This document shows, piece by piece, positions 36,131 to 44,509 of a stretch of 53,740 nt of DNA. Position 1 is the stretch's first letter. Each line of letters begins with the position of its first letter. The notes beneath the pieces are model-generated. The model was not told where the DNA came from and ran no database searches. It was given only the letters and a program-made list of their open reading frames with translations. A program made the translations under genes and the position numbers. The stretch is from an uncultured Alphaproteobacteria bacterium (GTDB taxonomy: Bacteria > Pseudomonadota > Alphaproteobacteria > Methylaequorales > Methylaequoraceae): positions 1 through 53,740 of the forward strand of contig CACIYM010000004.1 of the NCBI GenBank assembly GCA_902590895.1, written 5' to 3'.

Positions 36131-36531
36131 TCGTTGTGAATTTTTTTAAAAATTGAACCAATTATTGGCAGATTAGAATACACATTTACCCCACTGTCCC
36201 AATAATCAATGTGCTTATAAATTAGATTTTTTTTAATAATTATCTCACTTATTCCATCAAAGTTTAACTTCTTCTTGGAACCTTCATATTCAAAATTCCA
36301 TTTAATAAGAGTAAGATTTTTTTCTTCTAAAACATTCAAAATTTTAAATTTCGGATTTTTAATTTTGACAAACATTTTATTTAAAAATTTTCTAAAACAC
36401 TCTTTACCTTTTATTTTATTAAACGGATCGATAAAAACAAAATCTTCATGTAAACAGTCTACAAGGTTGTTAATTGTGGATTGTTTTAATTGCTCAAAAG
36501 ATTTAGTGTATTCTTTTGTAATATTCTTCAT
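36127..36531 (-). CDS. NTF2/SnoaL-like protein
   Basis: A 134-residue cone-shaped alpha+beta (NTF2-like) protein. The helix with LVDCLHEDFVFIDPFNKIKG and FRKFLNKMF, then the strands LIKWNFEYEGSKKKLNFDGI and IYKHIDYWDSG, follow the SnoaL-like pattern. It may be a small enzyme or binding protein. It is the third gene of a minus-strand operon DUF6134 - SDR - NTF2; its ATG overlaps the SDR stop by 4 bp. SDR plus NTF2-like genes are common members of RpoE-ChrR-controlled clusters together with CFA-like genes. Confidence 0.85.
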   Translation of the reverse strand: MKNITKEYTKSFEQLKQSTINNLVDCLHEDFVFIDPFNKIKGKECFRKFLNKMFVKIKNPKFKILNVLEEKNLTLIKWNFEYEGSKKKLNFDGISEIIIKKNLIYKHIDYWDSGVNVYSNLPIIGSIFKKIHND

Positions 36532-37283
36532 TCTGGCAGTTTTACAAATTTTTTGATTAAATAGAAGTAAATCCTATATGGAAGAAAGCTTAGTATTTTC
36601 ATTGGTATCAAAAGCATTTTTGGAAAATAGATTTCGAAAATATTTGAATTTATTTTTGAGAAAATTATTTTTGCTGCTTTTTCAGAACTCATTAAAAATG
36701 GCATTGGAAAAGTATTTTTATCAGTCATCGGAGTTTTAATAAAACCTGGATGAACTACTTGTACTTTGATATTAAATTGTTCTAGTTCTATCTTTAAAGT
36801 TTCTGCTAAAAAAGTTAAGCCTGATTTTGTTACTCCGTATAAGCCAGCTCCTGGCATTCCTCTATATCCTGCTGGTGATGACACAAAAATAACATGCCCC
36901 TTTTGTTTCTTCTTCATCGTATTAACAATTATTGGAAGGCAATTTATGATACCCGTTAAATTAGTATCAATAACTTTTTTAGCGTTTATAGGGGAAATTT
37001 CTTTTAAGGAACCAGGGCTATAAATTGCAGCATTAAGAACTAATAGATCAATAAATTTGAATTTCTTAATTATTTTTTTTGCAACAATGTCAGTCTCTTT
37101 TAAATTACTAACATCAAGTTTGTATGGGAAAATTTTCTTTTTGTTGTACTTTGCAACCTCGATTAATTTATCTTTTCGTCTTCCGCTTATTACTACGTCA
37201 AATCCATTATCACACAAAAGTTTGGTTAAATCTTTTCCTATTCCTGTGCCTCCCCCAGTAAGCCAAACTGTTTTTTTATTCAT
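36528..37283 (-). CDS. Short-chain dehydrogenase/reductase
   Basis: A 251-residue classical SDR. Cofactor motif TGGGTGIGKDLTKLL, followed by the basic SGRRKDKL, suggests NADP(H). The NAAIYSPG (NAG-like) strand, the catalytic serine in FVSSPAGYRGMPGAG and the LYGVTKSG (YxxxK) motif are all present. The C-terminal hydrophobic stretch KMLLIPMKILSFLPYRIYF may bind membrane. Substrate unknown; the lipid-gene neighbourhood makes a lipid-derived aldehyde or ketone plausible. The gene overlaps DUF6134 upstream (8 bp) and NTF2-like downstream. Confidence 0.93.
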   Translation of the reverse strand: MNKKTVWLTGGGTGIGKDLTKLLCDNGFDVVISGRRKDKLIEVAKYNKKKIFPYKLDVSNLKETDIVAKKIIKKFKFIDLLVLNAAIYSPGSLKEISPINAKKVIDTNLTGIINCLPIIVNTMKKKQKGHVIFVSSPAGYRGMPGAGLYGVTKSGLTFLAETLKIELEQFNIKVQVVHPGFIKTPMTDKNTFPMPFLMSSEKAAKIIFSKINSNIFEIYFPKMLLIPMKILSFLPYRIYFYLIKKFVKLPE

Positions 37284-37935
37284 TGTTATCGAAGTCCTTT
37301 AAAAAGTATTCAATTTCACTTCCATCCTTATAAAATATCATTTTAACCCATTGAGAATCTTTATACCAAATATCGATATCTACATCATCGCCGGTAATTT
37401 CTTTACCAGTTAATTTAAAGTGCTCGGCTAACATTTCGTTGTTGTAGATGTTATCTTCTCCAAGGTAATTAATCTTAAAGTCGATAAAGCTACAATCTTG
37501 AGTGTTTAAAACTGTCTTATCTTTTTTATCTTTAACCAAATCGTAGTTCCAATAACTTGAAGGTATAATTATGTCATTAATCTTTTCTTTATTATTTGTT
37601 CCATCTAAAGAAATGCTATTGTTAATTTTATTTACATTGCAAAATAAATTTTCACCATCTTTGTCAGTCTTGGATTTTAATTGAACCAAAGAATTGTTAA
37701 ACCAGTTTTCATTGTTTTGGTGAAAATAATTGTAAACAGTGAAGCCAAGGAAGGTTACTTCAAATTTTATTTCAACAAATGGGTTAACTGAATTGTTGTT
37801 TTTATTAAAATTAATTTTGTGGTATCCAATTTTTGAACCATTTCTGTATACATTGAAATGTATGTCTTTCAATTCTGTACTTTTGACTTCTAGAAAATTA
37901 CCAAGAAGAATAACTATTATTAGTAAAGATTTCAA
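37276..37935 (-). CDS. Secreted DUF6134-like protein
   Basis: A 219-residue protein with an N-terminal signal peptide (about residues 1-20) and a beta-rich mature part. IHFNVYRNGSKIGYHKINF at the start, VTFLGFTVYNYFHQNNENW and the late DIDIWYKDSQWVKMIF match my recollection of DUF6134, a periplasmic family of unknown function. The only usable start seems to be TTG, 12 nt after a perfect 11-bp hairpin. It is the first gene of the DUF6134 - SDR - NTF2 operon. Confidence 0.75.
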   Translation of the reverse strand: MKSLLIIVILLGNFLEVKSTELKDIHFNVYRNGSKIGYHKINFNKNNNSVNPFVEIKFEVTFLGFTVYNYFHQNNENWFNNSLVQLKSKTDKDGENLFCNVNKINNSISLDGTNNKEKINDIIIPSSYWNYDLVKDKKDKTVLNTQDCSFIDFKINYLGEDNIYNNEMLAEHFKLTGKEITGDDVDIDIWYKDSQWVKMIFYKDGSEIEYFLKDFDNNE

Positions 37936-37946
37936 AATATTGGGTT

Positions 37947-37974
37947 TGAGTGGTTACAATACAGTAACCACTCA
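37947..37974 (-). terminator. Perfect 11-bp stem-loop between the Bax-inhibitor-like gene and DUF6134
   Basis: Arms 37947-37957 (TGAGTGGTTAC) and 37964-37974 (GTAACCACTCA) pair perfectly around a 6-nt loop. It lies 10 bp after the end of the Bax-inhibitor-like gene in its direction of transcription. A U-run does not follow directly, so it may be a weak terminator, a 3' end stabiliser, or a structure controlling the TTG start of DUF6134 just downstream. Confidence 0.55.
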
Positions 37975-37984
37975 TCTGAAATTG

Positions 37985-38716
37985 TTAACGACGTTGTCCA
38001 AATAATTGGATTAGCATTATAAATAGATTGATAAAATCTAAGTACAGGGTTAGAGCACCCATTATTGCTTTTTTACCTTCGTTACCAGTACCGTCGAAAT
38101 ACATAGCCTTGATTCTTTGCGTATCATATGCTGTTAGTCCAGCGAATACTAAAACACCAATTACAGATATTGCAAACTGCAAACCAGTGCTACCAAGAAA
38201 TATATTAACAATCGATGCGAGTAAGATCCCAATAAGTCCAATAAATAGGAATGATCCCCATCCAGAAAGATCTTTCTTAGTGGTGTAGCCATAAAGACTT
38301 AAACCTCCGAAAGCACCTGCTGAGATGAAAAACACTCTAGCAACAGATTCACCGGTATATTGGATAAAAATTGAAGATAAAGATAGACCCATAACACCTG
38401 CAAAAGCCCAAAATAGGATTTGAACTGTGCTCTCTTTCATTTTTGCAATACCAAAGTTTAAAGCTAAGATGAAAGCCAATGGTGATAACATTATAATGAA
38501 AGCAAGAGGTGAAGCATAAATTGCTGCACCAAATGATGTCATAGAATTTGTTGAGAAATCGAAAGCCAATTTTGATGTAAGATGCGCTATTACCCCTGTT
38601 AAAGCCAGACCTACCGCCATAAACGAATAAACTTTGTTCATGTAAGCTTTCAAGCCTAAATCTATTTCAGTGGATGTTGCTCTTGATCTGACATTTCTAT
38701 CATAGTCGTAAGCCAT
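37985..38716 (-). CDS. Bax inhibitor-1/YccA family membrane protein
   Basis: About seven membrane helices in 243 residues. I use MAYDYDRNVRSRATSTEI as the start because it is preceded by GGAGA at good spacing and matches the family N-terminus; the upstream extension of 30 codons is not conserved in style. ALTGVIAHLTSKLAF, LYLDFINLFIMLIQLFGQRR at the C-terminus and TAYDTQRIKAMYF are strong BI-1/YccA features. The family includes calcium-leak channels and regulators of FtsH-type proteolysis; the role here is unknown. It is read divergently from the Tas-like gene. Confidence 0.92.
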   Translation of the reverse strand: MAYDYDRNVRSRATSTEIDLGLKAYMNKVYSFMAVGLALTGVIAHLTSKLAFDFSTNSMTSFGAAIYASPLAFIIMLSPLAFILALNFGIAKMKESTVQILFWAFAGVMGLSLSSIFIQYTGESVARVFFISAGAFGGLSLYGYTTKKDLSGWGSFLFIGLIGILLASIVNIFLGSTGLQFAISVIGVLVFAGLTAYDTQRIKAMYFDGTGNEGKKAIMGALTLYLDFINLFIMLIQLFGQRR

Positions 38717-38823
38717 TTTTTCTCCTATTTGTAAAAGGTTTATTTCTCTTAATAATATACTATTATTATTTAATAGTAAAAATATGTTACAATTTTTTAA
38801 AATCAAGAAAATTATTTATAATT
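38717..38823. promoter_or_regulatory. Divergent control region between Bax-inhibitor-like and Tas-like genes
   Basis: A 107-bp AT-rich region containing the ribosome-binding site of the minus-strand gene and a short inverted repeat CTATTA-TTATT-TAATAG. A TATAAT at 38817-38822 lies directly before the ATG of the plus gene, too close to be its -10 unless the transcript is leaderless. No box is assigned with confidence. Confidence 0.4.
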
Positions 38824-39864
38824 ATGGAATATAGAAAGTTAGGAAATACTGACATTGACGTAAGTGTGATTTGTTTAGGTACGATGACTTGGGGCGAGCA
38901 AAACAATCAAGAGGAGGCATTCGCTCAAATGGATTGTGCAATGGACTATGGAGTAAATTTTTTTGATACTGCAGAATTGTATTCTGTTCCACCGCGGAAA
39001 GAAACATGGGGCTCTACTGAAAAAATTATAGGAGATTGGTTAATGGACCGTAAGTGTAGGGATAAAGTTATATTAGCTACAAAAGTTACAGGTAGATCCG
39101 GAATGAAATGGTTTAGAAATAAAGAAACCAGACTTAACAGGGAACAAATAAATTTAGCAGTTGAGGGAAGCCTGAAGCGATTAAAAACGGATTATATTGA
39201 CCTTTATCAACTGCATTGGCCAGATAGAAAATCGAATTTTTTTGGACAACTTTCATACAAACACCAAAATGATGACGAATATGTCGAAATAGAAGATCAA
39301 CTTGAAATTTTATCAGATTTGGTAAGATCTGGAAAAGTTAGATATGTTGGTTTATCAAACGAAACACCTTGGGGTGTTATGAAATTTATTTCGTGTGCTG
39401 AGCGCCTAAACTTTCCAAAAGTTGTTTCAATTCAAAACCCTTATTCTCTTTTGAATAGAAGCTACGAAGTGGGTTTGGCAGAAATTTCAATGAGAGAAAA
39501 GTGTGGTTTGCTAGCTTATTCACCATTAGCATTTGGAATGTTAACGGGAAAATATGATAATGGCTCAAAACCTGACGGAGCAAGACTCACTTTGTTTGGA
39601 GAAATGTTTACAAGATATACAAAACCAAAGGGTTTAAAATATTCTGAAAAATTTAATGATCTAGCAAAAAAATTTGATATGAGCCCCACCCAAATGGCTT
39701 TAGCTTTTGTAAATTCCAGAGATTTTTTAACAAGCAATATAATTGGAGCAACTAATATAGATCAGCTCAAAGAAAATATTGAGAGTTTTAGTATTAGATT
39801 GTCAAGTGAGATACTTGAAGAAATTGAAAAAATTAGCAACGAAAACCCATTTCCTTGCCCTTAA
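38824..39864 (+). CDS. tas: Aldo/keto reductase, Tas-like
   Basis: A 346-residue NADP(H)-dependent aldo/keto reductase. MEYRKLGNTDIDVSVICLGT at the N-terminus followed by MTWGEQNNQEEAF closely resembles Tas. The catalytic tetrad is visible: Asp/Tyr in NFFDTAELYSVP, Lys in VILATKVTGRSG and His in LYQLHWPD. The C-terminal cofactor loop is NIIGATNIDQLKENI. Physiological substrate unknown. The gene ends 5 bp before the convergent EamA gene. Confidence 0.93.
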   Translation: MEYRKLGNTDIDVSVICLGTMTWGEQNNQEEAFAQMDCAMDYGVNFFDTAELYSVPPRKETWGSTEKIIGDWLMDRKCRDKVILATKVTGRSGMKWFRNKETRLNREQINLAVEGSLKRLKTDYIDLYQLHWPDRKSNFFGQLSYKHQNDDEYVEIEDQLEILSDLVRSGKVRYVGLSNETPWGVMKFISCAERLNFPKVVSIQNPYSLLNRSYEVGLAEISMREKCGLLAYSPLAFGMLTGKYDNGSKPDGARLTLFGEMFTRYTKPKGLKYSEKFNDLAKKFDMSPTQMALAFVNSRDFLTSNIIGATNIDQLKENIESFSIRLSSEILEEIEKISNENPFPCP

Positions 39865-39869
39865 AAAAG

Positions 39870-40706
39870 TTAATCCTTTTTTACAAAATAAGTTGTCAAA
39901 GCAACAACTAAGATACCAAAAAAGGTAATTAAGCTAATTTTTTCTTCCAGAAAAAAAAAACCTAATAATGTCGAAAAAACTATTCTGCTATAACCTAGTA
40001 TAATTACACTATTGGTTTTTCCGTATCTGTATGATTCTGAATTAAAGTATTGGCCAGCTAGTGCTGTAATTGTCAATAAAATTATACTTAGAAAATTATG
40101 GTATAAATTAAATTCAATTTTGTTTAAAAAAAAAATCAGAAAAACAATTGTTGAAAAAAAAGAATGATAAATCATTACAGTTAGTGTGTTTTCAAGTTTT
40201 GCTAAAAATGAAATAGATATTATTCCTCCCGCAACACACAGAGCAGAAAAAATACTCATGTATAAACCGATTAGATTAGAAGTTTGTGTTGGTAATGCAA
40301 TTAAATAAACTCCAAAAAAACCTGTAAAAACTAAAATTAAGGAAAATAAATTTAATTTTTCTTTAAGAAAAAAAAAAGCAAGGATGCTTGTAAAAAAAAC
40401 TTTGGTAAACCCAATTGAAGTTGCTTCAGATAAAGAAATATAACTCAAGGAACGATATCCAAAATACATTGCCATTGTTCCAAAAATGGATCTTAAAATA
40501 TGTATTTTAATATTGGATGTTTTGACAATTTTAATACCTTTTTTTAGGGTTGTAGAAATTATTAAAATTAAAACTAATCCAATAAAAGATCTAAAAAAAA
40601 CTATACTTTCTATATTAGTTATATCCAATAGCAATTTTACTTGAAGGCCTAGGAGTGAAAAAAACGCACAACTTATTACTTGATTATAAATACTAAGCTT
40701 TTTCAT
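39870..40706 (-). CDS. EamA/DMT-family transporter (second of a tandem pair)
   Basis: About 278 residues with ten predicted membrane helices, two EamA halves. I use MKKLSIYNQ as start; it overlaps the upstream transporter gene by 14 bp. The first half contains VVFFRSFIGL-like and YRSLSYISLSEATSIGFTKV (typical of the family at helix 3-4), and each half ends in a FFFLEEK/FFFLKEK motif. Substrate unknown; family members export amino acids or other metabolites. It is paralogous to its upstream neighbour. Confidence 0.88.
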   Translation of the reverse strand: MKKLSIYNQVISCAFFSLLGLQVKLLLDITNIESIVFFRSFIGLVLILIISTTLKKGIKIVKTSNIKIHILRSIFGTMAMYFGYRSLSYISLSEATSIGFTKVFFTSILAFFFLKEKLNLFSLILVFTGFFGVYLIALPTQTSNLIGLYMSIFSALCVAGGIISISFLAKLENTLTVMIYHSFFSTIVFLIFFLNKIEFNLYHNFLSIILLTITALAGQYFNSESYRYGKTNSVIILGYSRIVFSTLLGFFFLEEKISLITFFGILVVALTTYFVKKD

Positions 40707-41535
40707 TTTTAATTTTTCCAGCAATAAAAGAATTACAAACTATTAATCCAATTCCACAAATTGAAGTAATTAAATCAATTTTTTCTTGGAAAAAAAAAAA
40801 CCCAAGAATAGTGGAAAAAATAAGTTTTGTGAAATCAAATGGCATTAAATTCGTTAGTTTAGATAGACTTATAGCTTTTGTCCAAAAGTAATTCCCTAAG
40901 GTTGCTATTACAGCAAGTGAGAACAATAGTGCTAGAATAAAAAAAGAATCTACCTCGTCCCATACATACACTGACGGAATAAAGGTGATAGGAGCCATTA
41001 AAACCACCATACTAAACATTAGAGTAAGAACATTTTCATCATTTGATAATCTTTTAACAAGGAGACCAGCAACTGCATGAGTGATCGCTGAAACAACAGC
41101 TAAAATACTACCTAATTCAACTTTCAGATCTGGTCTTATTATCAAAATTGTAAATAAAAATCCAACTATCAGAAAAAAAGTTTTAAACAAGTCAATCTTT
41201 TCTTTAAAAAAAAGAATGCTACCAAAATACATGAACAATGGTGTACTAAAACTAATTGCCATGGCCTGAGATAATGGAATTAGGGTATAAGCTGTAAATA
41301 ATAAGATCATTGTCATTCCGCCAAAAATTCCTCTGAGGACTAAAAGACCTATGTTTGATTTATATTTTACAAAAGTTTTCTGACTTAAAAAAAAAGGTGC
41401 TAAAATTAAAATACCTAAAAAATTTCTAAAAAAAGACTGTTGAATTGGGTTGATATATTCTGCAACAAATTTGATGAGTGCTGCTAAAATCGAAAATAAA
41501 AAACATGAGGATACTAGTAGCGCAACAGGGTACAT
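40693..41535 (-). CDS. EamA/DMT-family transporter (first of a tandem pair)
   Basis: About 280 residues, ten membrane helices. The longer frame begins with a TTG at 41580, only 2 bp from the divergent IalB-like start. I prefer the ATG at 41535 (MYPVALLVSSC), which leaves room for control sequence. QQSFFRNFLGILILAPFF, TAYTLIPLSQAMAISFSTPL and GFFFFQEKIDLIT are family features repeated in the downstream paralogue. S-adenosylmethionine or amino-acid transport are possibilities for this subgroup, but nothing in the sequence decides. Confidence 0.87.
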   Translation of the reverse strand: MYPVALLVSSCFLFSILAALIKFVAEYINPIQQSFFRNFLGILILAPFFLSQKTFVKYKSNIGLLVLRGIFGGMTMILLFTAYTLIPLSQAMAISFSTPLFMYFGSILFFKEKIDLFKTFFLIVGFLFTILIIRPDLKVELGSILAVVSAITHAVAGLLVKRLSNDENVLTLMFSMVVLMAPITFIPSVYVWDEVDSFFILALLFSLAVIATLGNYFWTKAISLSKLTNLMPFDFTKLIFSTILGFFFFQEKIDLITSICGIGLIVCNSFIAGKIKNEKA

Positions 41536-41582
41536 ATTTTTTTTCAATTTCCTCTTTAGTTTCTTGCAATTTAGTTTCAATT

Positions 41583-42116
41583 ATGTCAATAAAAATAATG
41601 ATTTTTTTACGATCAAATTCTTTTTATAAAATTGTAATTTTATCAATTTTATTATTTTTTTTTAACTTAGAGTCAAAAGAGCTGGCAAAATTTAATGATT
41701 GGACAGCGTTTGCAGAAGGAGAAGGTAAAAACCTTGCTTGCATGGCTGTATCAAAACCAAAGAAAGCTGAAGGAAATTATTCACGTCGAGGAGATATTTT
41801 TGCAATTGTAACTCATCTTCCTGGTCAGAATAAATGGAACGAATTTAGTATAGTGGCTGGATATAATTTTCAGCCGAATAGTAATCCGGATGTGACCATA
41901 GGAGATATGAAATTTCAGTTATTCACTTCTGGTTCACGAGCATGGAGTTTTAGTCCTAGCGAAGATGATAAAATTGTAAAATTCTTAAAAAATTCAATGA
42001 AGATGAAAGTAGTTGGAACATCATCAAGGGGTACAATTACAAATGATACGTATTCCCTGGTTGGATTTAGCAAGGCTTATCAAAAAATTAATGAAGCATG
42101 TAATAAAAAAAAATAA
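41583..42116 (+). CDS. IalB-like periplasmic protein (invasion-associated locus B family)
   Basis: I place the start at MSIKIMIFLRSN, which precedes a signal peptide (YKIVILSILLFFFN); an alternative is MIFLRSN five codons later. The mature part has the family layout: W-T-A-F at its start (FNDWTAFAEGEGKNLACMA), then VTHLPGQNKWNEFSIVAGY and ITNDTYSLVGFSKAYQKI at the C-terminus. A pair of cysteines (LACMA and NEACN) may form a disulfide. IalB-like proteins are widespread in alphaproteobacteria, including free-living ones, with unclear function. It lies 3 bp before argG on the same strand. Confidence 0.85.
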   Translation: MSIKIMIFLRSNSFYKIVILSILLFFFNLESKELAKFNDWTAFAEGEGKNLACMAVSKPKKAEGNYSRRGDIFAIVTHLPGQNKWNEFSIVAGYNFQPNSNPDVTIGDMKFQLFTSGSRAWSFSPSEDDKIVKFLKNSMKMKVVGTSSRGTITNDTYSLVGFSKAYQKINEACNKKK

Positions 42117-42119
42117 ATA

Positions 42120-43322
42120 ATGACCAAAAAAGAAAAAATAGTCTTAGCCTTTTCAGGTGGTCTAGATACATCTATAATTCTTAAATGGCTTCAAAATGAA
42201 AAGAACTTTGAAGTAGTTACATTTACAGCAGATATAGGTCAAGGTATTGAAATTCAAGAGGCGAGAGACAAAGCTAAAAGTTTTGGTATTAAAGAAATTT
42301 TTATTGAAGATTTAACCAATGAATTTATTGAAGAATATGTATTTCCAATGTTTAGGGCAAACACTCTTTATGAAGGTCAGTATCTTTTAGGAACATCTAT
42401 AGCGCGACCACTGATAGCAAAAAAACAAATTCAAATTGCGGAAAAAGTTGGAGCAAATTTTGTATCTCATGGTGCAACTGGAAAAGGTAATGACCAAATT
42501 AGATTTGAATTGGCTTATTATGCGCTCAATCCTAAAATAAAAGTTATAGCCCCCTGGAGAGAGTGGAGCTTGAAATCTAGACAAGATTTAATTGAGTATG
42601 CAAACAACAATGATATTTCATTTTCAAAAGATAAGGAAAATGAACCACCCTATTCAATGGATGCAAATATACTTCATACTTCATATGAGGGAAAATTTTT
42701 GGAGGATCCTTGGATACCACCTGACGAGTCTATGTTTTCAAGATCCGTATCACCAGAGGTAGCACCAAATGAGCCAGTCGAAATTCAAATAGAGTTTTTG
42801 AATGGTGATCCAATAAAAATAGATAATGAAAAGAAGTCACCCACAGAAATATTTCAATATTTAAATGATATTGGGGGAAAAAATGGCATCGGGAGGTTGG
42901 ATTTAGTGGAAAATAGATTTGTAGGAATGAAATCTAGAGGTGTGTATGAAACTCCTGGAGGCTCGATTCTTTTAGCGGCAAGAAGAGCTGTTGAAAGTAT
43001 AACGCTTGATAAAGCTGCTGCCCATTTAAAAGATGAAATTATGCCCAGATATGCAGAACTGATATATAACGGTTTTTGGTTCTCTCCAGAAAGAGAAATG
43101 CTTCAAGCCATGATAGATAAAAGTCAAAAAAATGTTAACGGCGTTGTAAGGCTAAAAATTTACAAAGGAAATGTTACCATCTTAGGACGAAAATCAGATT
43201 CAAGTTTGTATTCAACTGAAATGGCAACTTTTGAGGAGGACAGCGTTTATGATCAAAAAGATGCAGAAGGTTTTATAAAGCTCAATGCACTTAGATTGAA
43301 GTTACTCAAAAATATCACTTAA
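42120..43322 (+). CDS. argG: Argininosuccinate synthase
   Basis: A 400-residue ATP-dependent ligase joining citrulline and aspartate in arginine synthesis. The P-loop-like pyrophosphatase motif [17 protein letters not shown] is at the N-terminus. [28 protein letters not shown] and the tetramerisation region [20 protein letters not shown] are all typical. Length and domain order are normal. Its last 21 bp overlap the 3' end of folD on the other strand. Confidence 0.98.
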   Translation: MTKKEKIVLAFSGGLDTSIILKWLQNEKNFEVVTFTADIGQGIEIQEARDKAKSFGIKEIFIEDLTNEFIEEYVFPMFRANTLYEGQYLLGTSIARPLIAKKQIQIAEKVGANFVSHGATGKGNDQIRFELAYYALNPKIKVIAPWREWSLKSRQDLIEYANNNDISFSKDKENEPPYSMDANILHTSYEGKFLEDPWIPPDESMFSRSVSPEVAPNEPVEIQIEFLNGDPIKIDNEKKSPTEIFQYLNDIGGKNGIGRLDLVENRFVGMKSRGVYETPGGSILLAARRAVESITLDKAAAHLKDEIMPRYAELIYNGFWFSPEREMLQAMIDKSQKNVNGVVRLKIYKGNVTILGRKSDSSLYSTEMATFEEDSVYDQKDAEGFIKLNALRLKLLKNIT

Positions 43323-44198
43323 CTTGATAGGTGCCACTCCAAACTGTTCATAAGAGGTGAATAAAGTATTTAACAACAGACAAGCAATTGTCATTGGCCC
43401 GACGCCACCAGGCACAGGTGTTATTTTTGACGAATTTTCAATGCACTCATCATAATCAACATCTCCAACTAAAATTTTTTTCCCATCTCTGTCTATTCTG
43501 TTAATACCAACATCAATAACAACAGCTCCTTTTTTTACCCAGTTTCCTTTAACCATTTCTGGAATACCTACAGCAGCAACAAGAATATCGGCAGATTTTA
43601 CTAGTTCTTCTATATTTTTTGTTCTTGAGTGAGCTATTGTCACTGTGGCATTCATTCCTAATAGCAAAGCTGCCATCGGTTTTCCAACTATGTTTGATCT
43701 GCCAATAATTACAGCATTCTTACCAGAAAGATCAGGGTTTAATTTTTTTAATAATATACTACAACCCAAAGGTGTGCACGGGACAAGAGAGTTAAGACCA
43801 GACCACAGCTTACCTACATTTTCTGCGTGAAAGCCATCAACGTCTTTTACTGGCTTTATTGTGTCCAAAACTAGGTCGGCATTGATATGTTTTGGAAGGG
43901 GGAGTTGAACTAAAATTCCTTGAACTTCATCGTCGTCATTCAACTTGTTTACAACAGATAAGAGTTCTTCTTCGGATACATTTTCATCAAGTCTATGTTC
44001 AATAGAGTTAAAACCTACCTCTTTGGTTTTTTCAATTTTATTTTTTACATATACTCTACTTGCAGGGTTCTCCCCAACTAGCACAACCGCAAGTCCTGGT
44101 GTTCTATTTGATTCCTTTATTAAAATATCACCAAATTTTTTTATTTTTTCTCTGATTTCAGCGGAAACTTTTTTTCCATCAATTATTTTTTCGTTCAT
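43302..44198 (-). CDS. folD: Methylenetetrahydrofolate dehydrogenase/cyclohydrolase
   Basis: Bifunctional one-carbon enzyme of 298 residues when started at [14 protein letters not shown], just after the yggT stop. The start four codons upstream would overlap ygg[27 protein letters not shown], the NADP site [17 protein letters not shown] and the terminal [16 protein letters not shown] are diagnostic. It provides 10-formyl-THF, which purH in this window uses. It is translationally adjacent to yggT. Confidence 0.97.
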   Translation of the reverse strand: MNEKIIDGKKVSAEIREKIKKFGDILIKESNRTPGLAVVLVGENPASRVYVKNKIEKTKEVGFNSIEHRLDENVSEEELLSVVNKLNDDDEVQGILVQLPLPKHINADLVLDTIKPVKDVDGFHAENVGKLWSGLNSLVPCTPLGCSILLKKLNPDLSGKNAVIIGRSNIVGKPMAALLLGMNATVTIAHSRTKNIEELVKSADILVAAVGIPEMVKGNWVKKGAVVIDVGINRIDRDGKKILVGDVDYDECIENSSKITPVPGGVGPMTIACLLLNTLFTSYEQFGVAPIKLSDIFE

Positions 44199-44199
44199 T

Positions 44200-44487
44200 C
44201 TATAAACCATACTTTGTCATAACAAATTGTAAAGCTTCAATAAGTATTATTAGTAAGACTGGAGATAAATCAATTGCTCCAAAATTTGGTAAGAACTTCC
44301 TTATCCTTTTTAGTAAGGGTTCGGTAAGTTTGTATAGACAATCCATTATTATTGATACAAGTTTGTTATTGTAATTGATAACATTAAATGAGACTAGCAT
44401 ACTTAAAATAACATATATGATTACCGCATACTTATAAAGTTGAAGTATTTGATATATGATGTAAGCAAAAAAGTCAAAAAAGTACAT
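44200..44487 (-). CDS. yggT: YggT family membrane protein
   Basis: A 95-residue protein with two hydrophobic segments (about residues 10-35 and 72-92) flanking the conserved loop [16 protein letters not shown], then [20 protein letters not shown] and [12 protein letters not shown]. YggT proteins are linked to osmotic tolerance and membrane organisation; mechanism unknown. It is the first gene before folD and divergent, by 22 bp, from the unrecognised 452-aa gene. Confidence 0.92.
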   Translation of the reverse strand: MYFFDFFAYIIYQILQLYKYAVIIYVILSMLVSFNVINYNNKLVSIIMDCLYKLTEPLLKRIRKFLPNFGAIDLSPVLLIILIEALQFVMTKYGL

Positions 44488-44509
44488 AGTTAAAGACCAA
44501 TTTTATAAT

